Positions 37,201-49,560 of a DNA stretch of 64,000 bases are shown here, one piece after another. The DNA comes from Chamaea fasciata (taxonomy: Eukaryota; Chordata; Aves; Passeriformes; Sylviidae): NCBI GenBank assembly GCA_029207755.1, contig JARCOQ010000005.1, positions 48,821,563 through 48,885,562 on the forward strand. Reading direction: 5' to 3'. The stretch's first letter is position 1; every line of letters begins with the position of its first letter. The position numbers and the translations under genes are program-made. Under the pieces are notes generated by a model that was given only the letters and a program-made list of their open reading frames with translations, was not told the DNA's origin and did not search any database.

Positions 37201-40200
37201 GAAAGCAGTGGAAAGCTTGATGCAACGTAAGAGAAAAGTGATAAGGATGTGCATGCTGCTGACTGGCTGGATGTGTATTACTGACCGTTGGGTATGAAGA
37301 ACTTGTTAATGTAAATGCAAAGACCTGTGATGAAGTAGCTTTGCTATACTGGTCAGAGGACGCCTACAGAACCCATCCTCCCAGTTCATGTGACCTGTGT
37401 GCATTCCACCATCTGTCTTTCTGCTCCTATCACAAAAGACCTTTGCCAGCCTCTATCCACCAAATATCTTGTCTCTCATAGTTATGTCACCTCCCTCTGT
37501 GAAGAGGAGCTGCTTATACCCTGCATCTTCTACGTGATTCTGCAGCTGCACCCTGCTCTCTGTTCAGAGTATGTTCTGAAGGGTTTATGCATTTCTGCCA
37601 CCATATGCTGCACTCCTGTATTTTAGTTTTCTCAAGGCTGTTTCCAAGGTTAAAAATACAGCAGGGCTGTAACTTCCACTCACATTGTGAACCTTTTGCC
37701 TTCTTTCTTACAGCTACAGGATACATAAATACCTCTTATGGGTGGGAAATCCTTGTTACCCTTACTGTTCTTCTTGCTGTATTGAGCATCACCACAACAG
37801 CTCTGCTTCTGTGGAAAAGAAAGGCAAGTAATAACGAAATAAAAAGCAATACCTGACCCATTCTAGGAATTAATTTCATTTGCTTCTAGCTTGGCTGAAT
37901 TGGAAGTCCCCGTGCTGAAATTTTCCATACTGGGTGTCTGATCCAGTTTATTTTCTTAAGTTCAGTTTTTCTGAGAGAAAAGATTACAGGAAAGACAAAA
38001 CAAGTAAGTGATTTGCCCATTAAAGAAATTCTGGCAATAATTTTGACTACAGCGTGCTCTGCTTTAGAGCAAGGATTTGACACAGGGCAAAAAGTCACAC
38101 TAGCAGTGTGCTAGCCCTGAGAATATTAAAGGAGATGTAGCCTTGTGATGGGATTTTGAAAGATTGTAGTTTGTGCATACTCAGTCATGACTTTTGTCAA
38201 TTTACCAGTTCAGTTGTCTAAAACCCATGTGAAGGGGCCAGTTAGACAAGTAATGTCCTCTGCACCTGAGCAGATCTGTTACAACCCTGATGGCAAGACT
38301 TTCCATATTTCTAATCCTCTTTCGAGACAGAGGTTACTCTGTTTCAAGGAGACTGCATCTGCATTCCTGAGCTCGGGCACCATGGAAGAAAAACTCTGCA
38401 CTGTAATAGGGATGGGGACCAAAGCCTTGGGCATTTGTTTGGCAGAGAAGACATTAGGAGACAGAGTGAGAGGGGAAGGTCAGGACAAGGATCCCAAGGA
38501 AGCCTGTGGGAAAATTACAAGTAACTAGGGAGAAAAAAAAAGTAGGAATGAGGATTGGACTATACAATCTCCAGGGACACCTTCCATCAGCAGTGATTCT
38601 GTGAGGCTGGAAGAATGAGCCTCAGGGGGGAGACTGGGGCTGGAATCTGGAGTGAGGAAGCACTAGGAGGGTCTTAAGAGTGGATTGACAGAGCCCCTTG
38701 GGTGAGCAGACTAGTGTCCCAGGTTGGGACCAGCTGGGTAAGGAAGTGAAATCTAGGAAGCTGAGAGCAAAGGGGATACCAGGAGTGGGGAAGAAAAGAT
38801 TTGGAGAGTGGGAGAAGAAAAGCCAAAAGCAGAGCTGGAACATCTGGATGAGATGGACCCTGTGGAAAAACCTCTGGAGTCATGATATTGGAATCCCTGT
38901 TGTTTGGGGAAAACCTACCTTCTAGTACTGCCACCCTCAGGTGTTCCAATAGCATCATCTGCATTCTTCCAGAGATGTCAAGGCTGGCTTACAAATACCC
39001 TTACATCTTTTAGGATGGAATTGGGGATTGTTGTTGTTTTCTAGGTAGAGTACACCTCATAACTCCTTGAAGCTGCTCTCTGCCACCACAACAGCAGACT
39101 CACTGCATGCTTTTTTATGTGGAGGCTGTGCTGCGTGTACAGTCCTTTGACTCCAAGGAGCATCAGACTTCAGCACACACAGTCAGAGATCATGAGGTTG
39201 AAAACAGAATGGCAGCAGTTGGCAGCCCAGCTAATCTTGTAAGACTTACCTTGCAGGCAGTCTGATGTGGGGGAGGGAGTGTAAGAGGCAAAGGGAGTCG
39301 GCTGGAGACAGGCCCCCATCTCGGTTTGCCTAGACAGTGTCTCTGTGGGGATGAGGAGGGGAGGCATTGTCACAACTCACCAATTGGCATCTCTGGGTTT
39401 TGAGGTGGGCCACTGAATCTCAGACTTAGGGCCCCTCCTTGGGGTCTGAAGAGATTGTGCAGTCATTACATTTGCCCTCCTGCAGAACACAGCCCATATT
39501 TCTCACCGCAGCTTGCTCAGACCTGCTGGGTTAAAAATGTTTATCTTTAAGAGAAGCTATTTAGCATCCTCCTTAGTTACTAATGGACTGGAAAGCAGTT
39601 TGTCGTTTTCATGTGATGTGAATATAATCATCCCACTTCTTTCTGAATTAGAACAGAGATACTTAGCAAAGCCTTCTGCCTTTTCTGTCTCTTCTCTTGC
39701 TTGCTGAGCAGGGCTAACCCTTCTCTCTGTGTGAATGGAATGTGTTCAAGGAGAACTCATCTGATGCAAGAAACATTTCAGATGAAGGGACCTTCTTCCT
39801 TCAACTCTGTGCTGGACTTGTGCATTAATGTATCACTGACTATGTCACCATTAATGATTGTCTGGTGCTCGTCTGTAGACTCTGTGTATTAGGAAAAGCT
39901 TCCCTGCCAAATCCCGATAAAAGTAATTGCATTTTGCCTCTCTGAAATTCCTCTCTGCACTGTGACCAGTGCCCTGCTTTACTCCCTGTCCTATAGCATT
40001 GTTTCGTGCTGCTCAATACTTACACCCTTCAGCCAGTAAGGTTTTGGTGGTGAAAGTGCTTTATATGTACACAGAGCCCAGTTCTCCTTTCCACTGCTCC
40101 AGTGTAAGTCACTGGATTCTACACTTAACCATGTAGTGAGGAAAGTAACCAGCACATGTTGTGCAGACACTGCCAGCACTCTTTCTTGTGGAAGCATTCA

Positions 40201-43200
40201 GGAGGTGTGCAGACATCTGGCTTTGATATGACATTGGTGTTCATTTTAGCTTTGGGGACATGTGGTTTTCTCCAAATGTGTCATTTGGTGTCTTGTCCTG
40301 AGCAGGTATTGTGCCCTAGAAGGAACCAGCCAAATATCCTGAGACTGGAGGTGGAAACACAGCTCCCTTCAGCCAGCCCACCACCACCTCCTGTCTATGA
40401 CGTGAGTACCAGAAGCACCCTTTATCTCTTCTGTCCACATCATGGTACAGCCCTTCCTTTCCCTGCCGTGGTACAGACAATGCCAATATCATGGTGTGAA
40501 ACATAAACAATACCTCCATACCAGCCTGGTCTTGGTGACCTTGCCCTGCTTAGCTTCTCTCAGGATTGTGTGTGTCTCCATCCTGGTCCCAGTCTTGGCC
40601 TCCCAGTGCCCACGCCCTGCCCCGTGCCCTGCTGAGCAGCACCTTTCCCTCTGCCAGCAGCACAGAACAGCAAGTGTGGGGCCAGGGAGGGTTCCTGGTG
40701 GAAGAAGTAGAAGGGTCTCTTAAAAGTTGGGAAGGAAGAGGGACTCTCAGCCCCACTTTGTGCTGCTGAGTGTCACAAGGACACTCTTCACAGCTGGAGA
40801 CTGATGGCTCAGGAAAGGGACAGAGACATGATCCCCTGAACAACCCCCAGCTGTTTTGAGTTTCTGCTATGGCACCTTCACTGGTGCCAGTGTCACAGAC
40901 CACTGCACTCCTGAGGCAGGCACACTATCTAGCAGGGGGAAATGGGCAAGGAGAAAGTAAAGGGAGTTTCTTTTTTTAAGCATTTCCTTTTTCAGTGTAT
41001 AGTATCTCCTTTTCCATTTCCCAAACTTAGGAATTCTATCTGCTCCCACTCCTCAAGCCCAGTAGCCACAGTGTCATAGGTAGTAGCATTGAAGTGGCTC
41101 CCCTGAAATGTCAGGCCTAGACCTCAGCTACCTCAAGTAACCATGACTCCTAATCCCATTTACAACCTGTCCAGCTCCATTTTAAATTGATTCCTTTTTC
41201 TCCTTTTACTCCCATGGGATGGCTGCTCCAATAAGAAGGGAAGGGAAGGTTTTTGGGTTTTTTTCATGTGATCTGTAGGACCAGCGAGGAGGATCAAAAT
41301 GAAAGTGAGTGGAGAAGGATGTTGCCTGGATATTAGGAAACCTTTCTGTCTGTGAGATCTATAAGGGCTAGAAAAATCTCTCCAAGGAAAACCTGTGAGC
41401 TCTGCTGCATTAATCATTTAAACTAAGCAAAGCAAAGCTCTGGAAAATGTACCACAGAGAGGAGCAAGGCTCTGCCAGGGAGGCAGGAGACCTGACTGGG
41501 GGCAGATACCTACAAGAGGATGGGCCTGCCTCTTCTCATTCTCACTTGCGGGGGGGCAACATTTTGTGGCCCTTTAATATTTGGAGTAGCAGTTTAAAAG
41601 AGAACACTATGTATTGTATATGATATGTTTATTCTGGGCAAAAGGCAATGCTTTGGGTAAAGGAGGTTACAGGTTATAAACCTTTTCATTTGTATCAAGT
41701 AATTTCTTTTTAATTCAGGCTTATAAAAATCCAAATGGGTAGTTTCGTGCTGAAGTAGATGATTTCTGCAAGGAGACAAAAAAAAAATCGAATTCATTTC
41801 TTGCTCAGTCGGCCTCGTCATGCATCCTTAGCTCCATCTTAATTACATGTTTCATCATGTTATTCTGTTCAGGCTTCAGTAAGGCTAATATAGCAAGCCA
41901 GCGAAGTCGGCCTTAAGCACAGGCAATGCCAGGAACTGGCTGGGCCCTTGTGCTTGCAGGAGCCCTATGGACCTGGCCCAAGCAGCCTTCCTGTGAAGCC
42001 TGTTAACCACACACCAGCTGTGCAGGGCTCCTGGCCAGCCTGGTATGCAGGGCAGGTGGCTTGGCCTTCTTTGGCAGGGCTGCAAGCAGTCTGGGACCAT
42101 CTCCTGCATGCTGGGGAGTATAAGTCTGTCTACAGGAGTTTCCTCTGTTGTTGAGCAACTGCTGCAGTGGAGGGGCTTGAAGCAGCAGCTCCCGCTCCAG
42201 ACAAGGCACAGGCTAAGAGCAGAAGGCTGTGATGTGGAGAGCAGTGAGCACAGCCCTGCAAGCCATAATGGGCAGGGGAGGAGAGAGGGTGAGAGCCCTG
42301 GGATGGAAACCTGCATTGGATAGGCCCTCAGGACAGGTGAAGGGAACAGAAAGTTGACAAACCAGATTTCCTTTGAATGATAACTCTGGTGCCCCACATC
42401 TAAATTTTGTTGGGGCTCTGTATGATGTAAACTCAGCCCTGCAAACTGTGTTTGAAACTAGGTGAGTTGTGAAAATCTATTGGTGGGTGTTGAAATCAGT
42501 GCTTAATGGGAGCATGGGAAAGGAAAAAAATCTGTGATCAGCATTGGGGTAATCTAAGGCAAGGAAAAAAAGGTAGGACAAGTGAGAAGTAACTCCCAAT
42601 GATGAGATAAAGAAGGAGGTCAGAGATCAGGGGCTGGACAGGAGGCTAGCACGTGCCAGCTGTGCTATCTGAGTGGGGAAGCAAGCGGTTGGAGTCTGGA
42701 GGAAAGTGAGAGCAGGGAAACACAGTTTCCTTGCAGGTCTGGAGTTGGGAGCAGAAGCAAGAGGAGGCAGGACTGGACATCAAAGTAACAGATGCTGTTG
42801 GAACTGGTTCATTAAATGCTCTGTGTTATCCCACATGGTAGCAAGTCTTATCCCTGGTGTGGGAAGGGTCCTAACAACACCTTCTGCAAAGCTGTCCTGC
42901 TGGACATTCCTGAGAGCAAATACCTTCCCCAGTGGCTCTTTCAGGTGCCGCTATTTACTTTGTAGTCCCTGGGGGTGGCTGTATGCAGTGAAAAGCATAC
43001 AACGTAGCAAAAAGCCTGGTAATAAGGGGGCAGCTGAGGGCCCACTTTGTTCTCTCTGTACTACCTTCCTTGACCTCTCTGTCCTCCTGCAGCCATAGAG
43101 TAGCTCTACCTCACTGCGCTGCCCAGAACCAAACCTGTATATCCTCTGACTAGCTGCTTAGTTAATCAGCAGTTTGGAAAGAACAATTTGAGGGACTTGT

Positions 43201-46200
43201 TTTATCTGCTTTACACTTCAAACAAGCTTTTTTGAGCAGCAAACAGAACTCCTGCAGTGCAGGTGTAGTCAGGTTCCAGAGCACAGGAGCTTTTTCAGGT
43301 GTGAGGGAGACAGGAGGCTGCTCAGGGCTAGGAAGGCATCTGTCAGCAGGGAGGAGAGTGGCTTGTGTGCCTCCACTGTGACAGTAACAGGTGATCAGTG
43401 ACCAGGTAAAAGTAATTAACTTGTAAATGGTGGTTGGAGACACCAGCTCTTCAACTGACCAGAAAAGTACCAGCATTGTTAACAGCCTCCATGGGATAGA
43501 AGGCATGTGGAGGGAGGGGGATCTTTTTTGGAGGTTAAACACCTTGCTTGCAAGTGGCTTCAGTCTGGAGTAGAGAAAGAGGCTATCAAGGGGACATGGA
43601 GCCAGGCTTCTGGAAGCTCAGCACACAAGACAAGATCCTCACTGTAAGCACCACAAAGAGAATTGAAAATGAGTGTGGAGAAATAGAATTTTCTGTGTGC
43701 GCATGTGCATGTGCGAATGATGGGGGTGTCTGAGTAAGCAAAGCAGGTTTTGGGAGCAGGAAGCAGACAGGTGAAATAATTTGACTGTTTCCAGAGTAGC
43801 AGTGGGAATGTGAGAGCCATGTGGTACCCCATTCACTGTGGTCAACTCATGTCTAAGTGCCTGTTTATTCCAAGGCCCACTCCCCAATGCTGCTTTTCTA
43901 TCCTTTGGTCCTGTTTAAAGCACTGTCCTGCTGGCCATGATCCTTAAAGATGCTGAGTGTTTGCAACGTCACATGAAATGATGAGAGTTCAAGTGATTGG
44001 CAGCTCCCAATGAAACCTCCATGTTTTGCTCATCCTTCTACTGCATTACAGGGCACCTCACTCTCTCCACTAATGCCATCTGCCCCTCATGCAGCCCGAG
44101 CTCCTCCCATCTTCCTGTTGCCAGAGAAACAGCCACCTTGGCCACCTGCTGTCATCCTTGAAACACACATGGAAAAGTCCTCGTGATTGTTATGTTTGAT
44201 CCTTCAGGCAGATCTGGAATAACACTCAAACTGACATGCATCTCCTGTGACATGATTACCTGGGGAACAACGGGTGCATATGCATGCAGGGCATGTGTGT
44301 GTTTCTCTGTGTAGCTGAGTGGGACCATGGTGATTTTTGAGGACCTGGGAGCAGATGGATTTTTTAATTATTCTTTCCTCACTCAAAGAAGAAAGGAGAG
44401 TTCTGGCTTGGGGGAAAAAAAAAACAAACCCAACAGACAATAAACAGAAATTGCATTCATTTTTGACAGCCTCTGTGCTTCAGGACCCCCAGCCTCTCCT
44501 GTTTTCTCACCTTTGTGTCCCCAGAATAATCATGAACAAGAGTTTGTGGTTGTCAGGCACCTAAACAGTCTTAGGTGATGCAGAGCGCTGCCTCTTACCT
44601 GTGGTCCTCCCCAGTGGACAACTTTGCCTTCTGGGAAAATTTTGGAGCAGAGGGAGGCAGGGGCATTGACATTCTTCTCCACTGCCTTAAACAGGGTAGG
44701 TAACATCAAAGCCTGTCTCTGTAAGCCTGACAAAAAGAAGATGCTGCAGCTGCACTTTTGGGGAAAAGGCTTTTCTGTTTGCCCAAGTTAAGGTCGTGAA
44801 CTTCAAAATTTTGGAGATGGCAGGGGTCCCTAAAAAATACCAGGCATGAGATGGGGAACAATCCAGTGGCTAATTAGTTATCTTAAACCTAAGTATTTTA
44901 TTTGACCCCTACTTTCTTCTCTCTTCTCTGTGCAGAGCCTGGATGTGCAGCAAGTTGATATCTATTCTAGCCTTGACAACAACACAAACAACCCATCACA
45001 CAAAAAGAATCCTCCAGGGAAGGTAAGGGCCAGGGCTGTGTTCTTGGAAAGCTCCCATATGCACTGGGCACCTGGGGAAAGAAACCCCACACAATCCTAT
45101 GACCTAGTAGGCAGTAAATGTGTCTCCAGTCCCCCCAAAAGGGGAAAGCAGATGTGGCATGCACTCACCAGCTGGGCTGCACATGTAGCCTATCTTCCCT
45201 CTTCCAGCAGAACCCTGGCTCCTGCAGCTCTACCAGTTCTGGCACTCACAGTTTTGTGCAGATGCGTTGCTGTATGACGTGTGCTGAAAGGCACTGAGGG
45301 GTTTGGCATCACTGTTCCCTCTGAACAAGACGGGCATTCATGAAGAGTTGGGCAGGTGCTGGTCCTGTTATTGCCCTTTCCAGATTATTTGGGCAGCTGA
45401 GACATCCTCTGAGGAGCTGAAGGAATCTGTGCACCAGCAGCAGACCCCGAACACAACTTTTCTCTCACCAGCATTAAGCACCTGAGAGCCATTTCATGGT
45501 AGCAGAAGTTAAGATGGTTTGAGCAGAGACTGAGCTTATACAATCTCTACTGTCAGCTCTGGTGCTCAGGAAAAGGCAGTGTGGGTATATTTTGGACTTG
45601 GATCTTCTTGTTGGGCTGAGAATTATGAGTGAGAGACAAGGAACTAAATTTACTCATAGTGAAAATAGAGGCAGGTGGAAATTAGGTCTGGGGGCCAGAT
45701 GAAGCAGATCAGAGGCCCCACAGCCTTCTACCCTGCCTTTGGCAAGCATCAGCTGTTTCATATGGACAAACTTTGCATCAGGCACACCAGGGAACATTTT
45801 GTTCCTGTCCTCAGAACCTAATTTTTATTTTCTTCTCCAGGCCTCTTATCTGCTTAAAAAATATATCCTCTTCCAATGCCGGAAAATGTTCCTGGAAAAC
45901 ATCTGCTGCTTTCTCCCATTTATGTTCTGTTGGGGAGAGTTCCCCTGGTTGCACCAGCCCTCTCTTTCATTGAGGACAGTATTTTCCAGTGTCCAAGACA
46001 TTTTCACAACTCCCACCTTTTAGGAAAAGGTGATCTAAAATCAAGTAACCCCCTTTGTGTCAGAGATGCTTGTTATGTGGTCTGGTCCCATGGCCACTGG
46101 CCTCCTGCAGTTACTGCTGTGACACCACCACAGTGGTGGTAGCAAAAGCAGTGACGGGTTCTTGGTTATTGAGGGGAAGGATGGGCTGTTCTATATAGGC

Positions 46201-47689
46201 TTGTCTTACATGATGCACTGGAAAAGACAGCATCCCTGCATTGGTGTTTTGCTGCATTTTGAATCATTTGGATAGGGTTCCTCTTTCTGATCCTGTTTAT
46301 TCTTCTGTATACCTTTACCAGCTGCCCCCTCTGAAATGACTCAGTCTGGATGGTAAGATGAACTTTGTGGGGGGTTTTTCCCTACCAGGGAGCTGTCTGG
46401 GCTGTGCTGAGTTACTCGTGTGTGGCCCACACCGTTCAACCACTGTTTGGATGGACAGAGGGTCTGTAAAACAGAGCAGCAACAAAGCAACAGCAGACGA
46501 GCATCTGTGTGTGAGTGGGTCTGCTGCTGGCAGTGTCAACCAGAGTGGGGTAAAGGCCAAAGCAGAGATGGGAGAAAGAGAGGAGAAGAAAGCAGAGAGG
46601 GGATGGGATGAACTCTCACACTGAGAGCAGACAACTCCAAGTGTTCTTGTGGTGGTCTGGAGGAAGCGAAGCGTGAGTGGCAGGGTCCCGTGAACTCAGC
46701 ATTGGAGAGTTTGCAGTATCCACTATGGCTGCAAGCACCTTGATTAGCTTCCCTCAGCCATCCTGGGCTGTGACCACTTGAGACACTTGTCCTCCAGCTG
46801 TCTTTGCCAGAATATAAGAGGGTGTTTTCTGTAAGAGTGAGACTTGCGGGTCAGTGGGTTTAGCCTGTGAGTGGGAGCTGAGATTGCTGAACAGTGTCTG
46901 ACTGCTTCAGAGGGTCCAGCCCAACTCTTGCTGCGGGATGCTGCACGGTTGAGGGGGAGTTGTAAAGGGAAGCAGGGCAGAAAGCCTCTGAAAAGAGCAT
47001 TTACATGCTGTCACTCTGGACCACTGGCCAGTTTGGATAGCAAGGGGTTAATCCTACATGCTTTGGAGGTGCCTCCACTCAGCATTTTTGTAGTGTTTCC
47101 CTTTGGTGGTGGCAGCAGAGAAAATGCTGGTGTGGGGCTTAGTTCAGCCGGTGGCATTTTAGCTACTTGCTGTGTAACCTTGCTTACAGCAGGCCTGTGC
47201 CACACAGCACTTAAAATATCAGTCTGTCAGCGCCTTGTCTACACAAGGAACGGTCATGAGGAATAGACTCAACTGTTGAAGAAACAGGATTGAGGAGGTC
47301 AGGGAATTCCTCCTTCACAGAATCCAAAGTGATTTATTTTCTTACTGAGTCCAATTTTCCCTCCCCCCCCCCCCCCCCCCCCCCCCCCCCGTCTGACAGG
47401 TTTTTTGGGGAAGAGTGACTAGTAAAGGAGACATCTTTATCCCTTGGGCTGGATTAGTCACGTTGATCTCTGGTGGAGCAGCATTTCTCACTGTAGTGGC
47501 TTCTGTTTCATCAGATCACTTACAGCCATTTCTAACAGAACAAATGTCAGTGTCTGCTTATGAAGAATTAATTTGTCATCTTTTGAATAATTTTCCTGTT
47601 TCTCTTTTCTCATTTTCGTCATTCTGCAGATTCCTAGGAAGCAGGAGACCCTAGAAGAATCCTCTAATACATTGTATGAGAATATCTAA
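34230..47689 (+). CDS. NFAM1: NFAM1, ITAM-bearing immune receptor (six exons)
   Basis: Join of 34230-34284, 36343-36681, 37714-37823, 40306-40401, 44936-45022 and 47630-47689, giving 248 residues (human about 270). NFAM1 is a leukocyte surface receptor whose ITAM signals through Syk-type kinases to NFAT and cytokine genes. Order: signal peptide 1-18; Ig V-type domain about 22-131 with Cys43 and Cys112 (STGTYYC); N-glycosylation sequons at 87, 103 and 137; transmembrane segment about 143-165, then KRK; cytoplasmic tail with a proline run, then Y199-DSL and Y210-SSL seven residues apart (ITAM), and a C-terminal YENI at 245-248. The Ig core around Cys43, the GTYYC.V.W block and the Tyr-Glu-Asn end closely resemble mammalian NFAM1. 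All intron phases agree (1, 1, 0, 0, 0). Intron 3 uses a GC donor. No break is seen, so it should be functional. Confidence 0.88.
36343..36681 (+). CDS. NFAM1: NFAM1 exon 2, Ig V-type domain
   Basis: Acceptor TTACCCTTACAG ends at 36342 and donor AGAG|GTAAGT starts at 36682. The exon is 339 bases and symmetric in phase 1-1, the classic Ig-domain exon. It encodes the paired cysteines 43 and 112, an extra Cys59 and two N-glycosylation sequons. Confidence 0.88.
37714..37823 (+). CDS. NFAM1: NFAM1 exon 3, transmembrane segment
   Basis: Acceptor TTTCTTACAG ends at 37713. The exon encodes a short stalk with an N-glycosylation sequon, about 23 hydrophobic residues and the stop-transfer WKRK. The splice donor is AAG|GCAAGT, a GC donor in otherwise perfect context. 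Without that splice the frame reads 11 more codons to a TGA at 37854-37856, giving a receptor with no ITAM. Confidence 0.82.
37824..37825 (+). promoter_or_regulatory. NFAM1: GC splice donor of NFAM1 intron 3
   Basis: AAG|GCAAGT replaces the usual GT donor. GC donors form a small minority of vertebrate introns and need strong pairing with U1, which this one has. It is the only position that keeps phase 0 into the next ITAM exon. Such donors are often alternatively used. Confidence 0.65.
37860..40300 (+). other. NFAM1 intron 3, non-coding
   Basis: No exon found apart from those listed. A short CR1-like 3' end lies at 38549-38603. The frames near 38.2-38.9 kb show no family motif. Confidence 0.5.
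38549..38603 (+). mobile_element. CR1 LINE 3'-end fragment
   Basis: A segment reading GGATTGGACTATACAATCTC, then a 'CCTTCCA' block and GATTCTGTGA, follows the typical 3' terminus of avian CR1 elements (GGACTAGATGATC, CCTTCCAAC, ATTCTGTGATTCT). Only about 55 bases remain. Confidence 0.55.
40306..40401 (+). CDS. NFAM1: NFAM1 exon 4, proline-rich linker and ITAM first half
   Basis: A 96-base, phase 0-0 exon with acceptor GTCCTGAGCAG (ends 40305) and donor GAC|GTGAGT (starts 40402). It encodes 32 residues ending SPPPPPVYD. Tyr199 pairs with Ser-Leu at the start of the next exon to make the first YxxL of the ITAM. The exon is too short to stand out as an ORF and is recognised because its end completes the ITAM. 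Confidence 0.75.
40410..44930 (+). other. NFAM1 intron 4, non-coding
   Basis: About 4.5 kb with no supportable exon, mobile element or RNA gene that I can name. Confidence 0.5.
44936..45022 (+). CDS. NFAM1: NFAM1 exon 5, ITAM second half
   Basis: An 87-base, phase 0-0 exon with acceptor CTCTGTGCAG (ends 44935) and donor AAG|GTAAGG (starts 45023). It starts SLDVQQVDIYSSL, giving the rest of Y199-DSL and the complete Y210-SSL motif. The Asn- and Lys-rich remainder corresponds to the variable tail of mammalian NFAM1. Confidence 0.8.
45030..47362 (+). other. NFAM1 intron 5, non-coding
   Basis: No exon recognised. The last 270 bases of the intron hold a long C homopolymer (separate entry). Confidence 0.5.
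47363..47390. repeat. homopolymer C28
   Basis: Twenty-eight consecutive C, about 240 bases before NFAM1 exon 6. It is long for a genome and may differ in length or be an assembly compromise. i-motif or G-quadruplex formation is possible. Confidence 0.9.
47630..47689 (+). CDS. NFAM1: NFAM1 exon 6, C-terminus
   Basis: Acceptor CATTCTGCAG ends at 47629. Nineteen codons end in NTLYENI then TAA at 47687-47689. The final Tyr-Glu-Asn-aliphatic motif matches the C-terminus of mammalian NFAM1 and could bind an SH2 domain such as that of Grb2 (YxN). Confidence 0.8.
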   Translation: MPRKQETLEESSNTLYENI

Positions 47690-49560
47690 CAGGGAAGATA
47701 TCTGACCCTATGTGGACCAGACATCTTCCTGTATGGCAGAGCTACTCTTACATCGCAGATGAGATGCAGATGCATGCAGAGATCCACAGTGACTTCAGAG
47801 CACAACCACGAGGGAATTCTGAACCCCTGGCCCCTTCTAAACTGCCCTTCATTAACAACAGAATGTATCTGTTAAAATCCCTCGGGGCTTAGTCTGCATT
47901 GATGCAGCAAAGCTATTTTGCAGCAAAACTGTTTGATGCAAAAGAAAAGCTGCTTTTGTCAAGCACTTATCTTGGGAATGGGCAATATGCAAAGGTTTCT
48001 CTCACCTGCCCCGGCTGAAATACTTAACTCTCGATCCTCTGCAAGTGGCAGGACAATACAGAGACTTCCCTGCTTGCTGGCTTGATGTTCCGATCCTGGC
48101 CTGCAGCCGCCCATCTGATCCTGTGCTTGTGGCTTTGCCGAAATGGCCATCAGGAGTTCGTGCATAGTTTAACCAGATCCAAGCATCCACCTGCCCATTT
48201 TCCCTTTCTCAGGAACCCCACAGCAAACATGCTTTCTCATAATCTGCTAATCCCATCAAGTAGTCACAGATGCCTGCTGCGACCTTACTCGGGCGACTCA
48301 AATCAGTGCCTCCAAGAAAATGCTTCCCCTTCAGCAATATCAGCAGTACACAGTGAGGACTGGATGCACTGACAGAGATAAAGGCAGAGAAAAGGAACAC
48401 ATAGAAAATATCCTTTCCTGACAACGTGTGTCAGTGACAGTGCCCATTCCAGAACAAGAAAGAGGAACAAGGAGGTGGGAACATGAGAAAACTCCCTTGC
48501 TGGGGCTGCATAAACCATGCAGGTCTGGGGCCAGGTTTCAGCCTGCAGAGGTCCAAGTGGAGCTCCGCAGTTTCTTTTTCTTCTTGGACATTGTTATCCC
48601 TTGGGATTTTGAGGCTCAGTGGGATCAGGCATGGTACCTCTGCCCCACCAAAATCAATAGGTTTGCCTTTGTTTCAGGTAGCTGCTGTAGAGTATAAAGC
48701 TCCTTTACTCTCCGACCATACATTATTGGCCAGGGAGACAACTTCTGAAACTTAGAATGACTGGAGGAAGGAGGAGGAAGGCTATAGAAATGAATTTGCT
48801 ATCCAAGTTCTTTCTTTCCTGTCATCTGGAACTGGCCTACCATTTCTGCTGATGCGTATTCTGGTTCGATAGGGAAGAAGTTACATTAAATATCTCTATG
48901 ACATGATCAAACCAGCAGATCAAAAAGCTGAGGCTGTTTTATCTTGTATTAAAAAACAACAACAACAACAAAATAACAACCAAACAAAACCAACCCAAAA
49001 TAAGAATATGCAGCATAATTTGAGAGGAATTGTAGAAACCTCTTTAAAGAAGAAGATCAAATTAAAATTGAGCTCCAGGATAATAGGACCCTCTCTGGTT
49101 GAAGATAATGTTGCTATGTATCAGAGATAGAGGCTATGGAAAATGTCTCCAGGGCCTCCAAACTTCCTATACTATGTTTAAAGAGATAATCCACTTATTG
49201 TTTTGCTCTTTTTATTAGAAAAGATTTCTAACATGCAATTTGGACTTTCTTTAACCACAGAAAAAGGCTTTTTCTATTCTCAGTACTGAGGAATTCATTT
49301 CAGAAAAGGCAATGAATGGATGGACAGCATGGCTTATTAGACCCATTTATAATTTAAGTGATCACAACAATTATAAATATTTTTGAAGTAAAAAGTTTTA
49401 GATTTTACTAATATGACCAGGAAATATTTGTGTTCACAGAAGAATTTACAGAGGATTGTACAGCTATAACAATTTCTTTCCTTAATGAATTTGAAGAAAT
49501 TATGAGATGAATTATAAATATGTTGCAGTATGGCAATAAAATATTCAGCAGATGCTGGTG
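47690..49560 (+). other. NFAM1 3' UTR and downstream flank
   Basis: No coding signal after the NFAM1 stop. Candidate poly(A) hexamers are ATTAAA near 48886 and AATAAA at 49535-49540 (also one near 49788). I cannot decide which is used. A short CAA-rich low-complexity tract lies at 48952-48990. Confidence 0.4.
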
